From: an uncultured Eubacteriales bacterium
Lineage (GTDB): Bacteria > Bacillota > Clostridia > Oscillospirales > Oscillospiraceae
Assembly: GCA_900543625.1 (NCBI GenBank)
Contig: UQSF01000019.1
Span: 1 to 41,066, forward strand
Direction of reading: 5' to 3'
DNA length: 41,066 nucleotides
Below, piece after piece: positions 16,056 through 23,581 of the stretch. Position 1 is the stretch's first letter. Every line of letters starts with the position of its first letter. The notes beneath the pieces were generated by a model. The model had not been told where the DNA came from, did no database searches, and worked only from the letters and a program-made list of their open reading frames with translations. A program made the translations under genes and the position numbers.

Positions 16056-16078
16056 CGCCGGGACAGTGCCGGCGGCAT
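16052..16078 (-). terminator. hairpin after nif3-like gene
   Basis: The 10-bp stem ATGCCGCCGG/CCGGCGGCAT with a 7-nt loop lies four bases past the stop. The tail ATTCTCG is only weakly T-rich. It overlaps the -35 of the spoIVA promoter. Confidence 0.55.
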
Positions 16079-16081
16079 GGA

Positions 16082-16882
16082 TTACGGACAATATGTCTGC
16101 GCGGTCTGCGCATGTACGCGGCTGACAGCGAAAGTAAGCGCCGGAAACTGCGCCCGCAGCTTTTCATAGAGGACCGGGATGATCACGTTTTCGGTGCAGA
16201 AATGGTCGGCGTCGATCAGATTGACGCCGAGCTCCTTCGCCGCGAGAAACCGGTCGTACTTCACGTCCGCCGTTACGAATGTGTCACAGCCCATTTGCGC
16301 CGCAAGGTCCAGCATGCTGCCGCCGGAGCCGCCGCAGACAGCAAGCTTTTGCACCGGGCGTCCGCCGTCGACATAGCGCAGACCATTGGCGTGCAGCCGA
16401 TCTGCGACATAGGGCAGAAAATCCGACAGCGCCATAGATTCCAGCAGCCGGCCGACGCGGCCGCAGGTCAGCGCGCTGCCATCGTCGGCTGTACCGGATG
16501 GCTCGAGGCCGCCCGTGACCTCAGCGCCCAGCGCTACCATGAGCGCGTCATTGACGCCGCCGTCAGCAATATCCAGATTCGTATGCATGCAGATGGCTGC
16601 GATGCCGTTGCGCGCGAGCGCAAGCACTTTGCGGCCGGTGAGATCGTCCGCCGTCGCGCGGCGCAGTGGTGTGAAGATGAGCGGATGGTGCGAAACAATG
16701 AGCTGTGCGCGCAGTGCAGCCGCCTCCGCGATCACGTCGTCCGTGATATCCAGCGCCAGCAGCACATGCTCGACCGCAGCGCTGCCGTCACCGACCAGAA
16801 AACCGGCGTTATCAAAGTCCATCTGATACCGCACCGGTGCGAGATCATTTAAAAAAGCATAAATGTCGTTTACGGTTGCCAT
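16082..16882 (-). CDS. Nif3-like dinuclear metal centre protein
   Basis: 266-aa member of the NIF3/YqfO (DUF34) family, a hexameric metal-binding protein; the function is unsettled, with GTP cyclohydrolase I-like activity proposed. Visible metal residues: SHHPLIF (two His), MHTNLDIADGGVND (His, Asp) and a C-terminal DADHFCTENVII (His, Glu). The start is ATG 16882, with GGAGG seven bases upstream. A longer in-frame extension upstream lies within trmK and lacks support. It overlaps trmK by 13 bases, a pairing common in Firmicutes. Confidence 0.9.
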   Translation of the reverse strand: MATVNDIYAFLNDLAPVRYQMDFDNAGFLVGDGSAAVEHVLLALDITDDVIAEAAALRAQLIVSHHPLIFTPLRRATADDLTGRKVLALARNGIAAICMHTNLDIADGGVNDALMVALGAEVTGGLEPSGTADDGSALTCGRVGRLLESMALSDFLPYVADRLHANGLRYVDGGRPVQKLAVCGGSGGSMLDLAAQMGCDTFVTADVKYDRFLAAKELGVNLIDADHFCTENVIIPVLYEKLRAQFPALTFAVSRVHAQTAQTYCP

Positions 16883-17565
16883 GACTGTACCTCCTTCAAG
16901 CAGGTCTCCAGCTCGCTCAGACGCGCATCGATCGCCGCAAGCGCCGCTTCCGACGTCTGCTTTGCGTGCGCCATACCGGCGCGTGCGCGCGTCTGCCGCC
17001 GGATCTCGTCGGTCAGGTATTCGGGCAGCAGCGGATCTGCGCGCCGGAGTAAAAGCTGCTCCACCGTACACGGCTGCTCGCTCGACCGACCAAGCACACG
17101 CAGCGCAAGATAGCGCTTGCCACTGTCACGGCAAAGCGCGGCATCCTCAATCGTGAAGCCGCTGCGCCATAGCCAGTCGGTAAGCTCCGCGACCTTGCTC
17201 TGCGGCTGCAAAATGAGCCGGCGTCCCTCCGGCAGCCACGGTGCTGCCGCCATGATTGCGCAGATCGTCTCCCCGCCCATGCCGGCGATGGTGATGACGT
17301 CCGCATCTTTGGCGTCCGGAAACTGCAGACCGTCAGCCAGCACGAAGCGAAAGCGTTCGGTCAGGTCGTAAGCGTGGGCAGACTGGCGCGCATTTGCGAG
17401 CGGTCCTGCGTGAATGTCCGCCGCAATCGCTGTTTCGGCAATGCCATTTTGCAGCAGCCAGACCGGCAAATATCCATGATCCGTGCCGATATCTGCAGCA
17501 CAGGTGCACGGCGGCACAAAGTCCGCGACCATCTGAAGCCGCGGTGACAGGCGAATGTGGTCCAT
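16870..17565 (-). CDS. trmK: tRNA (adenine(22)-N1)-methyltransferase
   Basis: 231-aa class I SAM methyltransferase (TrmK/YqfN family) that methylates A22 in the D-loop of tRNAs. Visible: LSPRLQMVADFV at the start, ADIGTDHGYLPVWL (SAM-binding motif I), AADIHAGPLANA (motif II), ITIAGMGGETI (the conserved GMGG) and LILQPQSKV. A C-terminal helical coiled region runs from about residue 185. The start is ATG 17565, with GGAG seven bases upstream. Overlap with the nif3-like gene suggests translational coupling. No own promoter fits between it and the DUF1858 stop, so it probably depends on read-through of the hairpin at 17587-17613. Confidence 0.92.
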   Translation of the reverse strand: MDHIRLSPRLQMVADFVPPCTCAADIGTDHGYLPVWLLQNGIAETAIAADIHAGPLANARQSAHAYDLTERFRFVLADGLQFPDAKDADVITIAGMGGETICAIMAAAPWLPEGRRLILQPQSKVAELTDWLWRSGFTIEDAALCRDSGKRYLALRVLGRSSEQPCTVEQLLLRRADPLLPEYLTDEIRRQTRARAGMAHAKQTSEAALAAIDARLSELETCLKEVQSWQP

Positions 17566-17586
17566 AAAGCTTCTCCATAGAAACAC

Positions 17587-17613
17587 CAAAAGCCGGCGTG
17601 ATGCCGGCTTTTG
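17587..17613 (-). terminator. hairpin between DUF1858 gene and trmK (possibly leaky)
   Basis: The 11-bp stem CAAAAGCCGGC/GCCGGCTTTTG with a 5-nt loop has only four T residues before GGTG. Because trmK begins 22 bases later without a visible promoter, partial termination is likely. Confidence 0.65.
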
Positions 17614-17628
17614 ATCCTTGTCTGTATC

Positions 17629-17832
17629 TTACAGGCTCTCCAGATAGGTGCGCAGCTGCTCGAGGAAGGCGTCGGGATCGACGTCGTGCGCGAGGCAGGC
17701 CTGCTCAAGCGTCTCGCCGCTGGCCATAGCGCAGCCGAGGCAGTGCATGCCGATGTTCTGGAACACGGGCATCGCTTCCGGAGCATTGGTCAGGATCTCC
17801 GAAATCATCGTATCTCTGGAAATTTCAAACAT
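17629..17832 (-). CDS. DUF1858 domain protein
   Basis: 67-aa protein filling one DUF1858 domain: MFEISRDTMISEIL, then MPVFQNIGMHCLGC with the paired cysteines C31 and C34, then GETLEQACLAHDVD. The domain occurs alone or fused to redox proteins; its biochemical role is not established. The two cysteines could bind a metal or take part in redox chemistry (inference). GGAGG lies nine bases before the ATG. Confidence 0.85.
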   Translation of the reverse strand: MFEISRDTMISEILTNAPEAMPVFQNIGMHCLGCAMASGETLEQACLAHDVDPDAFLEQLRTYLESL

Positions 17833-17863
17833 AATTCTTTACCTCCGGTAAATTGCTTGTGAG

Positions 17864-17900
17864 AAAATGATTGGGTCGCACAAAGCGCCCCAATCATTTT
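17864..17900 (-). terminator. terminator after zinc-ribbon gene
   Basis: The 12-bp stem AAAATGATTGGG/CCCAATCATTTT encloses a small CGC/GCG inner stem. On the minus strand it ends TTTTCTC, 18 bases past the stop. Confidence 0.8.
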
Positions 17901-17918
17901 AACCAGTTTATCTGCTGA

Positions 17919-18197
17919 TTAGTGCTGCTCTCTCATCTTCGCGAAGCACTCGCTGCAGTAGACAGGACGGTCAGACTTCGGCTCAAACGGAACTCTGGCC
18001 TCGCCGCCGCAGGCAGCGCAGGTAGCCGTGAAGAACTCGCGGGGACCGCGGGCAGCATTCTTACGAGCGTCGCGGCAGGCTTTGCAGCGCTGGGGCTCAT
18101 TCTGGAAACCCTTCTCCGCGTAAAACTCCTGCTCACCTGCGGTGAAAATGAAATCCGCGCCGCACTCTTTGCACTTCAACGTTTTGTCTTCGAACAT
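17919..18197 (-). CDS. zinc-ribbon protein (zf-trcl type)
   Basis: 92 aa with four CxxC pairs: C9/C12, C38/C41, C60/C63 and C81/C84, enough for two zinc ribbons. The middle (FTAGEQEFYAEKGFQNEPQR) is the conserved zf-trcl signature. Function is unknown. The start at ATG 18197 has AGAGG seven bases upstream; the longer frame reaching back into sigH has no support. It follows sigH by 46 bases and may share its transcript. Confidence 0.88.
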   Translation of the reverse strand: MFEDKTLKCKECGADFIFTAGEQEFYAEKGFQNEPQRCKACRDARKNAARGPREFFTATCAACGGEARVPFEPKSDRPVYCSECFAKMREQH

Positions 18198-18243
18198 GAT
18201 AAATCCTCTCTTTTGAAAAACTTGCCTATCGGCTATATTGCGC

Positions 18244-18864
18244 TCAGCTCTTGCTGAAGTCGCTGAAATTGGGGAGCCGCGCCAGTTTGCGGCGGATCCG
18301 CTGTACGGCATTGTCGATGGATTTTTCGGGTTTGCCGGTCTCAGCCGCCATTTCTGCATACGACAGACCGGACAAATACAACCGAAGCACCCGCGCCTCA
18401 AATGCGGACAAATACCGGGTAAAAGCGGATAAAAGCTCTTGTTCACTCACTCTGGCCAGAACCTGCTCCTCAGTAACACGACAATTTGCTCCCGGATAGG
18501 TGGACGCCTGGGTCTGTGATTCTTCTGAGAGGATGCTGTCTAGGGAAATGCCGCTGTTGAGCGGAGAATGCTTCTGCCTTGAAGCGGACTTGATGGCACT
18601 GTAGATGCGGTTGCTGATACAAACCTCCGCATATGCTTTGAACGGGACGTTGGACGCCGGGTCATACTGCCGGATTGCCGAGAGCAGACCGAGCATTCCC
18701 TCCTGAATAAGATCCTCGCTGTCGCCGCCTGCTAGAAAAAGCGGACGCGCACAGATGCGCACCAGACGGCTGTAGCGCTCGGCAAGCGCTTCTTCCGCGG
18801 CAGCATCTCCGGCAGCTACCAGGGACAGCAGCTCTGCATCTGACAGTTGGGAAATATCCATCAT
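18244..18864 (-). CDS. sigH: RNA polymerase sigma-H factor (sporulation onset)
   Basis: 206-aa sigma-70 family factor of the SigH/Spo0H group, directing RNA polymerase to early sporulation and stationary-phase promoters. Region 2 reads SEDLIQEGMLGLLSAIRQYDP (core binding and -10 recognition), then FKAYAEVCISNRIYSAIKSASRQKHSPLNSGISLD, typical for SigH. Region 4 is FEARVLRLYLSGLSYAEMAAETGKPEKSIDNAVQRIRRKL, with the helix-turn-helix. A consensus sigma-A promoter lies upstream. ATG 18864 is followed directly by a second ATG; GGAG eight bases before favours the first. Confidence 0.9.
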   Translation of the reverse strand: MMDISQLSDAELLSLVAAGDAAAEEALAERYSRLVRICARPLFLAGGDSEDLIQEGMLGLLSAIRQYDPASNVPFKAYAEVCISNRIYSAIKSASRQKHSPLNSGISLDSILSEESQTQASTYPGANCRVTEEQVLARVSEQELLSAFTRYLSAFEARVLRLYLSGLSYAEMAAETGKPEKSIDNAVQRIRRKLARLPNFSDFSKS

Positions 18865-18891
18865 CTTTCAAGCTCCAATACCACAAAACAA

Positions 18892-18919
18892 ATTATAACT
18901 AAAATCCCTGAAAAGTCAA
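18892..18919 (-). promoter_or_regulatory. sigma-A promoter for sigH
   Basis: TTGACT (18914-18919), 16 bp, TATAAT (18892-18897), about 28 bases before the ATG. Confidence 0.8.
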
Positions 18920-18966
18920 TAGACTTTTGTACAAAATGCACGTTTGCGGCAATATTCCGCGTTTTT

Positions 18967-20007
18967 TCAGAGCTCTATTTCCTGCTGACCGATATATTCC
19001 AGTCCAAGATGCTCATAGGCACGGCGCGTGACACAACGCCCGCGCGGTGTGCGCGTCAAAAAGCCCTGCTGCAGCAGATACGGCTCATACACGTCCTCGA
19101 GCGTGACGGCTTCCTCACCGATCGTCGCAGCGAGCGTCTCAAGTCCGACCGGTCCGCCGTGATAAAACTCGATGATGCTGCGCAGCATCCGCCGGTCGGT
19201 CGCGTCGAGGCCCATGGCGTCCACTTCCAGACGCAGAAGCGCATCGTTTGCCACCTCTTTCGTGATCACGCCGTCTGCGCGCACCTGCGCATAGTCGCGC
19301 ACACGCTTGAGCAGGCGGTTTGCGATACGCGGCGTGCCGCGCGAGCGTGAGGCGATCTCATAGGCGCCGGCGCTGTTGATCTCCACATTCAGGATGCCGG
19401 CGCTGCGCTCAACAATTTTTTGCAATTCTTCGGGGCTATACAGCTCCAGCCGGAGGTTGACGCCAAAGCGGTCACGCAGCGGCGCTGTCAGCTGACCGGC
19501 GCGCGTGGTCGCGCCGATGAGCGTGAAATGCGGCAGATCCAGCCGGATCGAGTTGGCCGACGGACCTTTGCCGATGATGATATCAATGGCGTAGTCCTCC
19601 ATGGCCGGGTAAAGAATCTCCTCGACCGCGCGGTTGAGACGATGGATCTCATCGACGAACAGAATGTCGTTTTCCTGCAAATTCGTCAGCAGTGCTGCAA
19701 GGTCTCCCGCTTTCTCAATCGCTGGGCCAGAGGTGATGCGCATATTTACGCCCATCTCGTTTGCGATGACGGCAGCCATCGTCGTCTTGCCCAGACCCGG
19801 AGGGCCGTAGAGCAGCACGTGGTCGAGCGGCTCACCGCGCAGACGCGCAGCGTCGATGCAGACCTGGAGATTCTCCTTCGCCTTTTCCTGACCGGTATAA
19901 TCGCGCAGCAGGCGCGGACGCAGTGAGCCCTCGCCAGAGTCCTCCGGCAGGACGCGGGAAGATGTGACAACTTCCTGCTGGGCGTCTTCAGAAAAATTGA
20001 TGCTCAT
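18967..20007 (-). CDS. ruvB: Holliday junction DNA helicase RuvB
   Basis: 346-aa AAA+ motor that drives branch migration of Holliday junctions together with RuvA. Visible: RPRLLRDYTGQEKAKENL; Walker A GPPGLGKTT (about 68-76); Walker B ILFVDEIHRL; sensor GATTRAG and LRDRFG; the arginine-finger region SRGTPRIANRLLKRVRD; and the winged-helix end GFLTRTPRGRCVT. Length is typical. It lies 15 bases after ruvA in the ruvC-ruvA-ruvB operon. Confidence 0.98.
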   Translation of the reverse strand: MSINFSEDAQQEVVTSSRVLPEDSGEGSLRPRLLRDYTGQEKAKENLQVCIDAARLRGEPLDHVLLYGPPGLGKTTMAAVIANEMGVNMRITSGPAIEKAGDLAALLTNLQENDILFVDEIHRLNRAVEEILYPAMEDYAIDIIIGKGPSANSIRLDLPHFTLIGATTRAGQLTAPLRDRFGVNLRLELYSPEELQKIVERSAGILNVEINSAGAYEIASRSRGTPRIANRLLKRVRDYAQVRADGVITKEVANDALLRLEVDAMGLDATDRRMLRSIIEFYHGGPVGLETLAATIGEEAVTLEDVYEPYLLQQGFLTRTPRGRCVTRRAYEHLGLEYIGQQEIEL

Positions 20008-20022
20008 ATGCTTCCTCCCTGC

Positions 20023-20634
20023 TTACTGCTGCATCATGGCACGCAGTGCAGCCTTGATGATCTGATCTGCGCTCATACCCTCAATGGACGGCAGCTTGCG
20101 CAGCGCCGCATTGATCTCTGGCATACTGTAGCCGAGCACGGTCAGACCGGCGATCGCATCACTGCGCGCGGCCGAAGCCGCATCGGATGCAGGCACGGCC
20201 TGCGTGAGATCGGAAAAGTCCACGCTCGCGCTCTCCTTGGCCATTTTGTCTTTGAGCTCGAGCAGGATACGCTGCGCAATGCGCTTGCCGATGCCGGGCG
20301 CGCTCGTGAGCGCTTTTTCATCGCCGTTGAGCACTGCCAGCGCCAGACCGTCCGGCGTGTTGGACGAGAGGATCGACAGCGCCGCCTTCGGCCCGACACC
20401 GGAGATGCCGAGGAGCAGCTCAAAGCAGTGCTTCTCGCTCTTGGAGCCAAAGCCGTAGAGATCATGCGCATCCTCGCGGATACACTCATATATATACAGC
20501 TTGGCGCGTTCACCGATCTTGACGCCTGCGAGCGTGTTCAGGCTCACATTGAGCGCATAGCCAACGCCGCCGCACTCAAGTACGGCCAGATTCGGTTCTA
20601 TATCGGTAACAACTCCGTTTATGTGGTAGAACAT
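20023..20634 (-). CDS. ruvA: Holliday junction branch migration protein RuvA
   Basis: 203-aa junction-binding tetramer subunit. The N-terminal OB domain is MFYHINGVVTDIEPNLAVLE. Two helix-hairpin-helix motifs are visible: LLGISGVGPKAALSIL and LTSAPGIGKRIAQRILLELKDK. A linker leads to the RuvB-contacting C-terminal domain (about 155-203). The start overlaps the end of ruvC by 16 bases. AGGAGAGG lies about eight bases before the ATG. Confidence 0.97.
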   Translation of the reverse strand: MFYHINGVVTDIEPNLAVLECGGVGYALNVSLNTLAGVKIGERAKLYIYECIREDAHDLYGFGSKSEKHCFELLLGISGVGPKAALSILSSNTPDGLALAVLNGDEKALTSAPGIGKRIAQRILLELKDKMAKESASVDFSDLTQAVPASDAASAARSDAIAGLTVLGYSMPEINAALRKLPSIEGMSADQIIKAALRAMMQQ

Positions 20635-21134
20635 GGGTCAAACCTCTCCTGTTGATGGATCAATGATGTAGCGCTGCGTGCGTGACACAGCGCGATGGCG
20701 ACGGCGTCCGCCGCGTCGTCCGGCTTCGGGACTGCCTGCAGGGACAGGATGCGCCGCACCATGTCCATGACCTGCTTTTTATCCGCGCGGCCGTAACCGA
20801 CGACCGCCTGCTTGACCTGCAGCGGCGTATACTCATAGATTTGCAGCCCTGCCTGATAGCCCGAGAGCAGAATGATGCCGCGCCCGTGGGCGACGGCGAT
20901 GCCGGTCGTGATATTGGTGTTGAAAAACAGTTCCTCCACTGCCATCGCTTCCGGATGAAACTGCGCAATGAGTTCGTTCAGATCGCAATAGATCTGATCG
21001 AGTCTGCTCGAGAGCTGCGTTTTGGCCGGTGTCGTGATCACACCGCAGGTCAGCAGCCGCTGACTGCGCTTGTCCGCATCCAAAACCGCGAAGCCGACCG
21101 TAGCGATCCCCGGGTCGACGCCTAAGATCCGCAT
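20619..21134 (-). CDS. ruvC: Holliday junction resolvase RuvC
   Basis: 171-aa endonuclease resolving Holliday junctions. It begins MRILGVDPGIATVGFAV, with the first catalytic Asp at residue 7. VEELFFNTN holds the catalytic Glu, and DDAADAVAIALCH the C-terminal acidic pair. The start is ATG 21134; an in-frame upstream ATG is ruled out because the promoter -10 lies between them. First gene of the ruvCAB operon. Confidence 0.96.
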   Translation of the reverse strand: MRILGVDPGIATVGFAVLDADKRSQRLLTCGVITTPAKTQLSSRLDQIYCDLNELIAQFHPEAMAVEELFFNTNITTGIAVAHGRGIILLSGYQAGLQIYEYTPLQVKQAVVGYGRADKKQVMDMVRRILSLQAVPKPDDAADAVAIALCHARSATSLIHQQERFDPCSTT

Positions 21135-21155
21135 ATGTATCACTCCAATTAAATA

Positions 21156-21184
21156 AATATAGCATAATTTCGCCACGTAAGCAA
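21156..21184 (-). promoter_or_regulatory. sigma-A promoter for ruvCAB
   Basis: TTGCTT (21179-21184), 17 bp, TATATT (21156-21161), about 20 bases before the ruvC start. It sits just past the xerD terminator. Confidence 0.7.
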
Positions 21185-21199
21185 CTGCTCAAAAGAAAT

Positions 21200-21225
21200 A
21201 GCGCTCCGAATTTCTTCGGAGCGCT
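21200..21225 (-). terminator. terminator after xerD
   Basis: AGCGCTCCGAA/TTCGGAGCGCT, an 11-bp stem with a 4-nt loop, is followed on the minus strand by ATTTCTTTTG. Confidence 0.85.
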
Positions 21226-21239
21226 GAAAACACAATGGA

Positions 21240-22130
21240 TTATGCACGCGGGTGCGCCTTGTTATAGACATCCTTGAGCTGTTTGCTGACGAGGTGAGAA
21301 TAGATCTGCGTCGAGGAGATGTCCGCATGACCGAGCATTTCCTGAATGGCGTGGATATCCGCACCGTTTTCCAGCAGATGCGCCGCGAACGAATGGCGCA
21401 GCGTATGCGGTGTGATTGCCTTTTCGATGCCGGCCTTCGTCTGGTAGTTCTTGATGAGCTTCCAGAAGCCCTGACGTGACATCCGTTCACCACCGACGTT
21501 GACGAACAGTGCCTGTTCATCCGGAGCTGCGATCATCTGCGGACGGATGAAATTAATGTATTCTGTGAGCGCGCGAACAGCCGCCGGATACATGGGGATC
21601 ATGCGCGTCTTGTCGCGTCCGTGGCAGCGGATCACACCGGCAGACAGATTGACGTCCGTGATGTTCAGGGAGATCAGTTCGCTCACGCGGATACCGGTCG
21701 CGTAAAGCAGCTCGAGCATTGCGCGGTCACGGTAGCCCTTGGCATCTGTACACTCCGGCTGCGCGAGCAGGAGCTCCACTTCCTTGCTCGTGAGGATCTG
21801 CGGCAGCTTCTGCTTGGCCTTGTCCGGCACGAGCTTTCCGGTCGGATTGTGCTGCACATAATGATTATTGAGCAGGAAGCCGTAGAAGTTTTTCAGCGAC
21901 GCGATTGCCCGGGAAACCGTGGCAACCGACTTGCCGTTGCTGCGCATCCAATCGATGTAATCACACAGCTCCTCTTCTTCCGCAGAGCCGAGGTCGGCAT
22001 CCGTATGGGCGTGCAGGTATTCACTCAGCTGCCGTACATCCCGCAGGTATGAGGAAATCGTGTTTTGCGATGAGCGCTTGACATCACGCAGGTAGGATTC
22101 GAATATTTCCATTCCGTCGGAATCACGCAC
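21240..22130 (-). CDS. xerD: tyrosine recombinase XerD-like
   Basis: 296-aa recombinase for chromosome dimer resolution at dif. It has the N-terminal core-binding domain (about 5-90) and catalytic residues in GIRVSELISL (Arg), HGRDKTRMIP (Lys), HTLRHSFAAHLL (His, Arg) and LGHADISSTQIYSH (His, Tyr). Length is typical of XerC/XerD. The start is GTG 22130, chosen because AGGGGGAAG lies about six bases upstream; ATG 22112 lacks a good site. It sits directly downstream of the spoIIM-like gene, the same order as spoIIM-xerD in Bacillus, which supports XerD. Confidence 0.9.
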   Translation of the reverse strand: MRDSDGMEIFESYLRDVKRSSQNTISSYLRDVRQLSEYLHAHTDADLGSAEEEELCDYIDWMRSNGKSVATVSRAIASLKNFYGFLLNNHYVQHNPTGKLVPDKAKQKLPQILTSKEVELLLAQPECTDAKGYRDRAMLELLYATGIRVSELISLNITDVNLSAGVIRCHGRDKTRMIPMYPAAVRALTEYINFIRPQMIAAPDEQALFVNVGGERMSRQGFWKLIKNYQTKAGIEKAITPHTLRHSFAAHLLENGADIHAIQEMLGHADISSTQIYSHLVSKQLKDVYNKAHPRA

Positions 22131-22177
22131 GACGACTTCCCCCTTTCCAATCAGATTTCATCCAGAGTGACCATAGG

Positions 22178-22786
22178 TCACAGAATAAGCTTTGTGAAAA
22201 ACGGCACGGCATAGCTCGCCGTGGCCGCAGCCGCAAGCAGCAGGCAGAACACCAACGCCAGTTCCCGGGAACAACGCTCCGTCGCAGCAGGAGATGGCAG
22301 GCCACGCCGCTGCTCCATCAGACGCACAGACATCTGCGCGCAGAGCACGCCGAGCAAAAACAGCGCCGGCACGAGAAACACGCTTGGCAAACCAACCGCA
22401 ACACACGACAGCACAAACGCATGTGCGCAGCCGGCGCGCAAAAAAGCAGCCGCCGTACAGGCGGACAGAAAACCTTTGACACCGAAAACGACGGGGATCA
22501 GCAAAAAGCCAAGATACGACGTCGACAGCAGCAAAAATGCAAAGCCATAAGCGCACGAGATGCATAATTCCGGCAGCAAGCCGCCATACAATGCGCCACC
22601 CGTGCCGCTTTGTAAAAACGAAAGCACCGGTTCTGAAGAATCCGGCAACTCGGCGTTCGCACCGCAGCAGCAGCCGATCACGTAGCCCGCCGCCATGCCT
22701 GCAGCAAGCAGCGGCGGCAGCGGGAAGCGCTGCAGAGCCGCTTTCCGGCGCACACGCAGTTTCTTATATCTCTGTCGCACATTCAT
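22178..22786 (-). CDS. spoIIM: stage II sporulation protein M-like membrane protein
   Basis: 202 aa with a basic N-terminus and about five hydrophobic segments. The central stretch LLLSTSYLGFLLIPVVFGVKG followed by FVLSCVAVGLPSVFLVPALF matches the SpoIIM pattern (glycine/proline-containing helices, then an LP turn). SpoIIM works with SpoIID and SpoIIP in septal peptidoglycan dissolution during forespore engulfment; spoIID is at 27055-28656 and no spoIIP is seen in this window. Similarity is modest, but the spoIIM-xerD order supports it. Two candidate promoters lie upstream. Confidence 0.68.
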   Translation of the reverse strand: MNVRQRYKKLRVRRKAALQRFPLPPLLAAGMAAGYVIGCCCGANAELPDSSEPVLSFLQSGTGGALYGGLLPELCISCAYGFAFLLLSTSYLGFLLIPVVFGVKGFLSACTAAAFLRAGCAHAFVLSCVAVGLPSVFLVPALFLLGVLCAQMSVRLMEQRRGLPSPAATERCSRELALVFCLLLAAAATASYAVPFFTKLIL

Positions 22787-22803
22787 TGCCCATCACCACG
22801 GAC

Positions 22804-22831
22804 AGTCTATGAACGCGCATTCATAACATGA
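22804..22831 (-). promoter_or_regulatory. weak sigma-E-like promoter before spoIIM
   Basis: TCATGTT (22825-22831), 13 bp, CATAGACT (22804-22811). Each box is one base from the consensus as I recall it, but spacing is one short. spoIIM is sigma-E-controlled in Bacillus. Confidence 0.35.
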
Positions 22832-22857
22832 CAATTTACATAATGCGGTGTAGACAT

Positions 22858-22886
22858 AATATAATACAAATCGAAACTGTTATCAA
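22858..22886 (-). promoter_or_regulatory. sigma-A-type promoter before spoIIM
   Basis: TTGATA (22881-22886), 17 bp, TATATT (22858-22863), about 72 bases before the ATG. Confidence 0.55.
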
Positions 22887-22944
22887 GCATTTCGTCAAAC
22901 TTTGTTCATTTTTGTTTATTATGACAAGAAATTATGTTAACAGT

Positions 22945-23072
22945 GTTATGTAAACTTCGCAACTCCGAGTTCTGAAGCAGCCTGTTTTTTTCAAGTGCTC
23001 ACGCCTATATTTCGGTAATCGCACGAACGCAAACGCTATATATAGGTAATCACACATACGTTATGTAAACTT
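22945..23072. repeat. AT-rich intergenic region with a 13-nt direct repeat
   Basis: GTTATGTAAACTT occurs exactly at 22945-22957 and 23060-23072. Between them are two GGTAATC.CAC motifs (from 23014 and 23045) and CTATAT/ATATAGG inverted pieces. No gene is seen between 22887 and 23081. Function unknown. Confidence 0.5.
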
Positions 23073-23081
23073 TCGGGGCGA

Positions 23082-23510
23082 TTACTTTCTGTATTTTCTA
23101 CTCTGTTTCCGTTTTTTCTTCTTTGTTCTATTTCGTAACTTTTTATGAAAAATGCACGAACCGATAATCGACGCCGCAAGTGCGACCGCGAGTGTGACGG
23201 CGGTTTCGGCGCAAAAAAGCGGCGCACCGACAGATGCTTTCAGAATCAGATAACCGATCATCCACACAGCCCAAGTCATCGCGCCGCCAAGTGCCCTCCC
23301 CTTCTCCGGCTGCGGAGAGAAGGCCCCGGTGATCAGACACGCAATCGCGCAGCATATGAGCGCGATAAGCCGCGTATCAACCTCAGGCAGCAGCTCGCGG
23401 TTCACCGCAAACGCCGCCAGCCAGCTCAGCATCAATGTCAGCACGACTCCTGTCAAGCCGCAAGCTGCCGCGCGTGAGAGCAGCGGCAACCATTTTTGTT
23501 CCGTATGCAA
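23082..23510 (-). CDS. small membrane protein, TIGR04086-like
   Basis: 142 aa with four hydrophobic segments (about 11-35, 46-62, 76-93 and 97-120) and a very basic tail (KKLRNRTKKKKRKQSRKYRK). The position beside yajC and the topology fit the TIGR04086 membrane family of Clostridia; this is recall, not proof. The start is TTG at 23510, with GGGGGTG five bases upstream. That ribosome site is the distal arm of the yajC terminator hairpin and the T-run abuts the start codon. No other good start exists before the first membrane segment. Confidence 0.65.
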   Translation of the reverse strand: MHTEQKWLPLLSRAAACGLTGVVLTLMLSWLAAFAVNRELLPEVDTRLIALICCAIACLITGAFSPQPEKGRALGGAMTWAVWMIGYLILKASVGAPLFCAETAVTLAVALAASIIGSCIFHKKLRNRTKKKKRKQSRKYRK

Positions 23511-23562
23511 AAAAACACCCCCTGCAGAACATATGCATCACAGCATATTCCTGCAGGGGGTG
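23505..23562 (-). terminator. terminator after yajC, overlapping the next start
   Basis: CACCCCCTGCAG (23516-23527)/CTGCAGGGGGTG (23551-23562), a 12-bp stem with an inner ATATGC/GCATAT pair, is followed by TTTTTTT on the minus strand. The distal arm contains the ribosome-binding site of the downstream TTG-started gene. Confidence 0.85.
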
Positions 23563-23581
23563 AATCATTCCGAAAGCTGCT

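Noticed and set aside
16883..17071. N-terminal extension of the nif3-like protein into trmK
   Set aside because: Low-complexity shadow of trmK; ATG 16882 with GGAGG is clearly the start.
18198..18446. Long N-terminal extension of the zinc-ribbon protein into sigH
   Set aside because: It overlaps the conserved end of sigH in another frame; ATG 18197 has its own ribosome site.
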